Shown in pieces: positions 1-4,024 of a stretch of DNA of 6,891 nt. Within the stretch, counting starts at the first letter, position 1, and each line of letters starts with the position of its first letter. The stretch is from contig JAFYOK010000234.1 of the NCBI GenBank assembly GCA_017560175.1, positions 1-6,891 of the forward strand, read 5' to 3'. Under the pieces are notes generated by a model. The model had not been told where the DNA came from and ran no database searches. It worked only from the letters and a program-made list of their open reading frames with translations. Made by a program: the position numbers and the translations under genes. Source of the DNA: Clostridia bacterium. Its GTDB lineage: Bacteria > Bacillota > Clostridia > Oscillospirales > Butyricicoccaceae.

Positions 1-65
1 GTGACGAGCTTCGTCGTTTGGGAATGATGAAGATACAGTTATTCTTTGAGGGAAAAACACAGTAA
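1..65 (+). CDS. C-terminal end of an unrecognised upstream gene (partial)
   Basis: Reading from base 3 gives 20 codons (DELRRLGMMKIQLFFEGKTQ) and then a TAA stop at 63-65. The other two forward frames are interrupted almost at once, and the composition looks like ordinary protein, so this is probably the tail of a gene that starts left of the window. It lies 91 bp before the integrase start on the same strand, the place where integrative elements often carry a small excisionase or regulator. The visible residues do not let me recognise an excisionase or any other family. Function unknown. Confidence 0.5.
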   Translation, partial: DELRRLGMMKIQLFFEGKTQ

Positions 66-115
66 ATAGAGGCACTTTCAAGGTTAAACAGTACTTTCTT
101 TAAAGGTTGATTTTT

Positions 116-143
116 AAATTGTGCACTTAAATTTGCACATTTT
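116..143. promoter_or_regulatory. Inverted repeat just upstream of the integrase RBS
   Basis: AAATTGTGCA (116-125) and TGCACATTTT (134-143) are inverted copies matching at 9 of 10 positions, separated by 8 nt. The second arm ends one base before the integrase Shine-Dalgarno sequence. In DNA this could be an operator or a recombinase/excisionase arm site. In RNA it could form a hairpin beside the ribosome binding site. The symmetry is seen directly; the role is inferred. Confidence 0.45.
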
Positions 144-150
144 AGGAGGA
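144..150 (+). promoter_or_regulatory. Ribosome binding site of the integrase gene
   Basis: AGGAGGA lies 6 nt before the ATG at 157. It is a near-perfect Shine-Dalgarno sequence and fixes the start at 157 rather than at the in-frame GTG at 121, which has no such site and falls inside the inverted repeat. Confidence 0.85.
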
Positions 151-156
151 ACCGAC

Positions 157-1368
157 ATGGCAAGACCAAAAGATGTAGGTGTTTTTCAGCTGGAAAATGG
201 TAAGTGGGCTTTTCGGTATACATTTACAACCGGAGGAAAAAGAGTGTCCAGAAGGGGCAGCAAGGATGAGTGGGGAAATCCGCTAAAAACAAAGACGGAA
301 GCTATCAGAGCCAGAAATAAAGCGCTTGAACAGGAACTGGAAGGTAAGAAGCCGACCCCTAAAGTTAGAAAAACCATCAAAGAGGTTTATGCTGAATACT
401 GTGAAAACGGAAGAACAGACAGAGCTTACCGCACTAAGCTGAAGCAGGACAGTCTTTGGGGGAATCACTTAAAGAAGCGGTTCGGCAAGCGATTTGTCGA
501 TGAAGTCAGTGTAGCCGAAGTCAATGACTATCTGACAGAGTTATATTATGTAAAGGGCTATTCCTACCAATATACAGAATCCTTCCTGAAGATGTTTTAT
601 CTGATCTTCGGTCAGGCGTATTCCAGAAATTATCTGGAAGTAGATGCCTACAATAAGTTGTGTGTCAACAAGGACAGCAAGATCAAGATGCCAAAAATGA
701 AGAAAGAGGACGATACCGACATTGTGGCTTTCAGCAGAGAGGAGCTTACTTTATTGGATGATTACTTCAAGGGCAGCAATGCAGAAACGGCTTACCTCTT
801 AGGTCGATATTGTGGTCTTCGCATCAACGAATGTTATGGCTTGAAATGGGATCATGTTGACTTGGAAGCGGGTACGATCTTCATTGACCGACAAATGCAG
901 TATCAGGATGGGATAATTAAGTTGGTGGAGCCAAAGACAAGGAACTCGAAGCGGATCATTTATATGAATGACGTTTTGAAAGCATACTTGCAAAGATTGG
1001 CAGAACAAAGAAGGAATGACGAAGCGGAGCTAAAGACCTTGCGAGAGCAGAATCAAAGAATAATCGAAGATTTAGATGGGAAGAAGCTGTCATCGACAGA
1101 GTTGGTCAACTGTCTTCCGGATGGTAAGCTGCAGACCGTCAACTCCATGAAATATCCGACAAGAGAGATAAAAGAGAAGTTGGGTATCGACTTCAAATAT
1201 CATTATCTCAGACATACTTATGGAACTCTGATGGCTGAGCTGAATACCCCTACGCATCTTCTTTGTAATCAGATGGGGCATGGCCACATCCATGTAACCC
1301 AGCGATATTACATAGCCGTCTCAAAGACAGGTATTGATATTTTGCAGGATAACCTGAATAAAATGTAA
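157..1368 (+). CDS. int: Tyrosine recombinase / integrase of the Tn916-like integrative-element type
   Basis: A complete 403-residue site-specific recombinase, expected to integrate and excise a mobile element by a covalent 3'-phosphotyrosine intermediate. Residues about 8-65 form a basic N-terminal region resembling the arm-type DNA-binding domain of such integrases (GKWAFRYTFTTGGKR). Residues about 74-165 match a SAM-like core-binding domain. Residues about 190-395 are the catalytic domain. All expected catalytic residues are visible: Arg222 (GLRINE), Lys260 (EPKTRNSKR), His349 and Arg352 (HYLRHT), His375 (MGHGH), and Tyr385 as nucleophile (TQRYY; the second Tyr has the usual 10-residue spacing from His375). 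The length is close to Tn916 Int (about 405 aa). A charged, possibly coiled stretch at about 280-310 precedes the HxxR motif. The ATG at 157 is chosen for its strong ribosome binding site. The gene runs convergently to the helicase and ends in its own terminator. It looks intact. The ICE-type length and arm domain make an hsdS-inverting recombinase less likely. Confidence 0.95.
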   Translation: MARPKDVGVFQLENGKWAFRYTFTTGGKRVSRRGSKDEWGNPLKTKTEAIRARNKALEQELEGKKPTPKVRKTIKEVYAEYCENGRTDRAYRTKLKQDSLWGNHLKKRFGKRFVDEVSVAEVNDYLTELYYVKGYSYQYTESFLKMFYLIFGQAYSRNYLEVDAYNKLCVNKDSKIKMPKMKKEDDTDIVAFSREELTLLDDYFKGSNAETAYLLGRYCGLRINECYGLKWDHVDLEAGTIFIDRQMQYQDGIIKLVEPKTRNSKRIIYMNDVLKAYLQRLAEQRRNDEAELKTLREQNQRIIEDLDGKKLSSTELVNCLPDGKLQTVNSMKYPTREIKEKLGIDFKYHYLRHTYGTLMAELNTPTHLLCNQMGHGHIHVTQRYYIAVSKTGIDILQDNLNKM

Positions 1369-1376
1369 AAAAATAT

Positions 1377-1420
1377 GAGGACAGGGTCAAATCATAACGA
1401 TAAGGCCTTGTCCTCTTTTT
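1377..1420 (+). terminator. Intrinsic terminator of the integrase gene
   Basis: GAGGACAGGGTC (1377-1388) pairs with GGCCTTGTCCTC (1404-1415) to give a 12-bp stem including two G-U wobbles. It is followed directly by TTTTT (1416-1420) and starts 8 nt after the int stop codon. This is a textbook rho-independent terminator, and it separates int from the structured region downstream. Confidence 0.9.
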
Positions 1421-1447
1421 GCAATACATTTATTTGTAAGTTAATTT

Positions 1448-1481
1448 GCGAAAGCTAAGCGTTTTTTAATCGAGCGAAAGC
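1448..1481. repeat. Two GCGAAAGC mini-hairpins
   Basis: GCGAAAGC occurs at 1448-1455 and again at 1474-1481. Each can fold as a GC-closed GAAA tetraloop, and very short hairpins of this kind are known to be unusually stable. They lie just before the first composite hairpin module and, with the hairpins at 1538-1550 and 1551-1561, make 1448-1626 a chain of small stem-loops. They could be part of one larger RNA or of a DNA region that works single-stranded. Eight-base repeats can recur by chance, so independent significance is modest. Confidence 0.4.
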
Positions 1482-1484
1482 GAG

Positions 1485-1626
1485 ATGTAAACATAAAATA
1501 AACTTGCGCCAGCAAGATTATTTTATTCAGCTGAGTTTTTGCGCAGCAAACACGAGGCGTGAATTTAAATTTTTCTGGTGTTAAAAAGGAATCTTTCCCA
1601 ACGGGAAAGTTCATTTTTGGCACCAG
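1485..1626. repeat. Composite hairpin module, copy 1
   Basis: The copy opens with ATGTAAACAT (1485-1494). Hairpin 1 (1493-1526) has an AT-rich 9-bp outer stem (1493-1501 with 1518-1526), an A-A mismatch, then CTTGC-GCCA-GCAAG. A linker carries two small hairpins, TTTGC-GCA-GCAAA (1538-1550) and CACG-AGG-CGTG (1551-1561). Hairpin 2 (1575-1626) has an outer clamp CTGGTG/CACCAG, an A-tract paired with a T-tract, and a tip CTTTCCC-AAC-GGGAAAG. The same order of parts recurs at 1736-1859 with compensated base changes. The strand of function is unknown; the stems fold on either strand. It lies between convergent genes and beyond the int terminator, so it is either an independent small RNA or a DNA structure. 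I do not recognise it as a named RNA family. Confidence 0.7.
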
Positions 1627-1672
1627 CTAAAATTAAGTAATGTGAAGTGATAGGCGTATATGAGCTATGGAC

Positions 1673-1709
1673 AATTTAAGGGGTATTCTATATAAGGACA
1701 CCCCTAATT
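1673..1709. repeat. Inverted repeat between the two hairpin modules
   Basis: AGGGGT (1679-1684) and ACCCCT (1700-1705) are perfect inverted copies with a 15-nt AT-rich loop, and flanking AATT on each side (1673-1676, 1706-1709) can extend the stem around one or two unpaired bases. It sits midway between the two composite modules. It could be part of a mobile-element end, a protein-binding site or a weak terminator. No T-tract follows directly, so I do not call a terminator. Confidence 0.45.
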
Positions 1710-1735
1710 TTGCCCCAAAACCCATACTTATTTAT

Positions 1736-1859
1736 ATGTAAACATCCTCAAGAAAATATATTCAAACGATAATTTTAGATTGCGACAGCAAGATAAAATT
1801 ATTGTGTTTCTACCATAAAAACAGAACTTCCCATCGGGAAGGTCTGCTTTTTGTGGTAG
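1736..1859. repeat. Composite hairpin module, copy 2
   Basis: The copy opens with the same ATGTAAACAT (1736-1745) as copy 1. Hairpin 1 (1769-1802) has a perfect 9-bp AT stem (ATAATTTTA/TAAAATTAT), a tandem G-A mismatch, then TTGC-GACA-GCAA. Hairpin 2 (1810-1859) has an outer clamp CTACCA/TGGTAG, AAAAA paired with TTTTT, CAGA paired with TCTG, and a tip CTTCCC-ATC-GGGAAG. Compared with copy 1 the architecture is kept while the stem sequences differ; four of six outer-clamp base pairs change on both sides. The linker with extra mini-hairpins seen in copy 1 is absent, so the hairpins here are only 7 nt apart. It lies downstream of the helicase stop on the minus strand, beyond that gene's probable terminator. 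Confidence 0.7.
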
Positions 1860-1872
1860 CTTCTTCAAATAT

Positions 1873-1920
1873 AAAGGGGAAACTTTTACTTATTATATAT
1901 AAAGTAAATTCTCCCCCTTT
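1873..1920 (-). terminator. Terminator-like hairpin after the helicase gene
   Basis: AAAGGGG (1873-1879) pairs with CCCCTTT (1914-1920), and TTTACTT (1885-1891) pairs with AAGTAAA (1902-1908), around an AT loop. It begins 4 nt after the helicase stop codon. On the minus strand the stem is followed by TTTATATTT, only a weak T-tract, so termination is probable rather than certain. Confidence 0.5.
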
Positions 1921-1923
1921 AAT

Positions 1924-3660
1924 CTATACTTCCTTCGTAATCTGAGCTGCGCATTTGGCCTTATGATTTTCAAGCTCCCACTTGTAACCATACTGCTTTA
2001 AAATCCAACCCGCCTGACTTCTGCTTTCTGCAACGCTTCGAAGTTCTCTCAAAAACTGAGGTCTGTCCTTACCGGCAATTATTACCTCCCCATTCTTCCA
2101 TCCATATTTTTCAAGAAGCTCTTCGATGCCCTTTTCAATATCTCCTCTTGGTTTAAAACGAACCTGACACTCGATTCCCGGGAACCAGCTGTCTGCCAAG
2201 GCCATTAACCCTGCTTTAGTTTTCGCAGCTTCTTCAAACTCTTCAAGCACCTTCTGATAATATGCTTTACTGATCGATCGCCACTCGTAATAGTCAAACT
2301 GCTCCTTGATATAGTCACAAATCATATACGGAAGCCTCTCATGTACAAAATCGATGTACTCCTTCAGGTTTTCATATCTATAAAGCGGCAATCGCCATCC
2401 CTCATCATAAGTTTCAGGATCGAAGTCGTCATTTTGAAGTTTAAGTATATTAAGGTGTTCATTCATTGCCGCCAGAATAACGGGATCTTTTGAAAAAGGC
2501 TGCTCCGCAGGATTTTCATCATTATCATGTCCGATGCTGTCAACGATGATATAAGCTACATCAAGACCTTCTCGTACTCGACCGGCCATCTGGCAAATGT
2601 CAATCCCTGCATGAGCCTCAATGAACATAACTTTGATGTCTTTGTTCTTAATGTTTATTCCCTCTTTGTTTCGTGCTGTCGTCAGGAAGAACTTCACATC
2701 ATCCGGAAGCATCTGATGTTCTGCCAAATAATCTTCGGTCGCTTTCATTTTGGCATGTAGCACCTCATCTTTCTTCTTTAACGCTTGTAACTTTTCTTGC
2801 TTGGAAAAGGAGACCGCAATATGAGGCTTGACACTTGCCGGGGCATTCTCTGCTAAATCAAGCAAAGTGGAAATGTGGTTACTAAATGAAATAAACTTTT
2901 CCCCCTGTCGCATGAGCTGCATCTGCTTGTCTCTTGCCTGCTCTTTTGTGATGAACTCGATCTTTTTCGGTACAACATTTATGCAAATATCTCTCATATC
3001 CAACAGATGGGCTTTTGAAAATAGCTCGTCATTCTCAAGAATATCCGGTGTTCCTGTCATGGCAATAACTTTACAGTCCTTGTCATTGGCCAATGTTTCT
3101 TCGATGAAGCGGCGCACATAAAAGGGAGAGCTCTGGTATGAAGCATCCGCCAATAACGAATGAGCCTCATCGACAACAATCATGTCAAAGCGCTTCCATG
3201 GACAGCTGTCAATGCCAGCAGGGGTATATGTATATTTTAACAGAGCTTCGATCTTGGCATTTGTGTTGACAGCGCTGCGCTTATATACCTTCCGCTCTCT
3301 ACCACAAGATATCGGTAGGCTAACAGTCTCCGATTCATAATAATCCTCATATTTTGGCTCGAAGAAGACCCAATTACCTACATTGTCATCAAACATACCA
3401 ATTTTAGGGTCATATACAATATCTTCAAGGGCAAGCTGCTCATTGACCTTAGCTCTTCGTGAAGTGATCAGCAGCACGTGCTTCTTCTCCACTGGGGTGC
3501 CATCTTCGTGCTTCATTTCACCAGAGCCTGAAACCCAACCATCAATCATATAATTTTTGCCGCTTCCAACACCTGCATAAATCATAATAAATTGATGTGG
3601 GGCAATGTCTCGATCATAATTTACTGCTTCTGATAAATAAAGTTTTCTTTCTGTTGTCAT
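1924..3660 (-). CDS. DEAH-box superfamily 2 helicase-like ATPase, family not recognised
   Basis: A complete 578-residue protein with the superfamily 2 helicase motifs in order: Walker A AGVGSGKN (residues 29-36, Lys35), a motif Ia-like LLITSRR (about 63-69), DEAH (164-167), motif III TGTP (202-205), a motif IV-like FISFSNH (about 256-262), motif V EGINI (333-337) and motif VI QMAGRVR (357-363). It should bind and hydrolyse ATP and act on DNA or RNA. Residue 36 of Walker A is Asn where Thr or Ser is usual. Residues about 390-578 match no domain I know; they are rich in aromatic and acidic residues and end in a basic, helix-like region, a possible specificity module. No nuclease motif or membrane segment is visible. 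The ATG at 3660 has AAGGAGG 8 nt upstream. It lies downstream of hsdR on the same strand, but a terminator separates them, so it is probably transcribed at least partly on its own. Possible roles are a defence helicase or a mobile-element replication helicase. Confidence 0.85.
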   Translation of the reverse strand: MTTERKLYLSEAVNYDRDIAPHQFIMIYAGVGSGKNYMIDGWVSGSGEMKHEDGTPVEKKHVLLITSRRAKVNEQLALEDIVYDPKIGMFDDNVGNWVFFEPKYEDYYESETVSLPISCGRERKVYKRSAVNTNAKIEALLKYTYTPAGIDSCPWKRFDMIVVDEAHSLLADASYQSSPFYVRRFIEETLANDKDCKVIAMTGTPDILENDELFSKAHLLDMRDICINVVPKKIEFITKEQARDKQMQLMRQGEKFISFSNHISTLLDLAENAPASVKPHIAVSFSKQEKLQALKKKDEVLHAKMKATEDYLAEHQMLPDDVKFFLTTARNKEGINIKNKDIKVMFIEAHAGIDICQMAGRVREGLDVAYIIVDSIGHDNDENPAEQPFSKDPVILAAMNEHLNILKLQNDDFDPETYDEGWRLPLYRYENLKEYIDFVHERLPYMICDYIKEQFDYYEWRSISKAYYQKVLEEFEEAAKTKAGLMALADSWFPGIECQVRFKPRGDIEKGIEELLEKYGWKNGEVIIAGKDRPQFLRELRSVAESRSQAGWILKQYGYKWELENHKAKCAAQITKEV

Positions 3661-3668
3661 TGTTTGTT

Positions 3669-3675
3669 CCTCCTT
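3669..3675 (-). promoter_or_regulatory. Ribosome binding site of the helicase gene
   Basis: On the minus strand AAGGAGG lies 8 nt before the ATG at 3660. It is a strong Shine-Dalgarno sequence and supports this start. Confidence 0.85.
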
Positions 3676-3680
3676 ATATT

Positions 3681-3770
3681 TTACATATTGCTATACTCAT
3701 CCACGCAGCGGCGCAGACCATATGATATTTTCTCCATGCGGCGGATGACGTACAGGTCATATACATCCAT
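3681..3770 (-). CDS. Possible 29-codon leader peptide or small protein before the helicase
   Basis: An open frame starting MDVYDLYVIRRMEK and ending DEYSNM stops at 3681-3683, 20 nt before the helicase ATG on the same strand. Its sequence alternates charged and hydrophobic residues like a real amphipathic helix. A GAGGAG lies upstream of its ATG, but at about 13 nt the spacing is long. The frame stays open upstream to an ATG at 3854 (57 codons in total), but the added part is less protein-like and has no ribosome binding site. It could be a small regulator, a leader peptide coupled to helicase translation, or chance. I recognise no family. Confidence 0.3.
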   Translation of the reverse strand: MDVYDLYVIRRMEKISYGLRRCVDEYSNM

Positions 3771-3771
3771 A

Positions 3772-3855
3772 CTATACGCCGATCTCCTCGCACATTTTGA
3801 AGATAGGATAATTATAGTCATGCACCAGTGTGCGGATGATATCCTCGCTGTCATT
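3772..3855 (-). pseudogene. Possible remnant of a decayed small gene
   Basis: One minus-strand frame encodes a protein-like stretch of 27 residues (NDSEDIIRTLVHDYNY, then PIFKMCEEIGV) ending in TAG at 3772-3774. Directly upstream in the same frame are a TAA (3856-3858), a short stretch with WLHRGYLK, another TAA, and a short piece beginning MNILDRG. The pattern fits a small gene broken by two stop codons, though a chance frame cannot be excluded at this length. The TAG overlaps the region just before the ATG at 3770. No function can be assigned. Confidence 0.25.
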
Positions 3856-3976
3856 TTATTTGAGGTAGCCGCGGTGCAACCATGCTTATGGGGTGCCCCT
3901 GTCCAATATATTCATGTGTCTTTTGAGAGAAACACATCATATTTATTAAATGCACGCCGTTCGGACAGATTGTGAC

Positions 3977-4016
3977 AAAAAAATCCCCGACTTCTCATTA
4001 TCAGAAAAGTCAGGGA
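3977..4016 (-). terminator. Intrinsic terminator of hsdR
   Basis: On the minus strand TCCCTGACTT (4007-4016) pairs with AAGTCGGGGA (3984-3993), with one G-U wobble and further imperfect pairing in the upper stem (TTCT with AGAA), followed by seven T residues (3977-3983). It begins 8 nt after the hsdR stop codon. On the + strand the same hairpin is followed by CTTAATTTTT, so weak termination in the other direction is also possible. Confidence 0.9.
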
Positions 4017-4024
4017 CTTAATTT

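Noticed and set aside
121..156. GTG at 121 as the integrase start
   Set aside because: It has no ribosome binding site and lies inside an inverted repeat, whereas the ATG at 157 has AGGAGGA at ideal spacing and gives a normal family N-terminus.
1441..1623. A 60-codon minus-strand frame across the first hairpin module
   Set aside because: It runs through palindromic structure, lacks a ribosome binding site and has a composition dictated by the hairpins.
1575..1626. Long hairpins of the modules as simple terminators
   Set aside because: They are not followed by T-tracts on either strand; their T-tracts are inside the stem, and each neighbouring gene already has a nearer terminator.
1485..1859. 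CRISPR array
   Set aside because: There are only two copies; they differ in primary sequence and lack identical direct repeats with regular spacers. No cas gene is present.
1421..1923. Retron or group II intron RNA
   Set aside because: No reverse transcriptase is encoded in the window and no intron domain V-type motif was recognised.
3808..3820. A TATAAT sequence on the minus strand as the helicase promoter
   Set aside because: No acceptable -35 hexamer is found 16-18 nt upstream, and such a hexamer arises easily in AT-rich DNA.
3664..3975. A 103-codon + strand frame between the helicase and hsdR
   Set aside because: It starts within the complement of the helicase ribosome binding site, has no start signal of its own and is not protein-like in composition.
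3772..3990. Stop-codon (TAA) readthrough or recoding in the small minus-strand frame
   Set aside because: int and hsdR in the same window end with TAA, and no recoding structure is evident; decay or chance is simpler.
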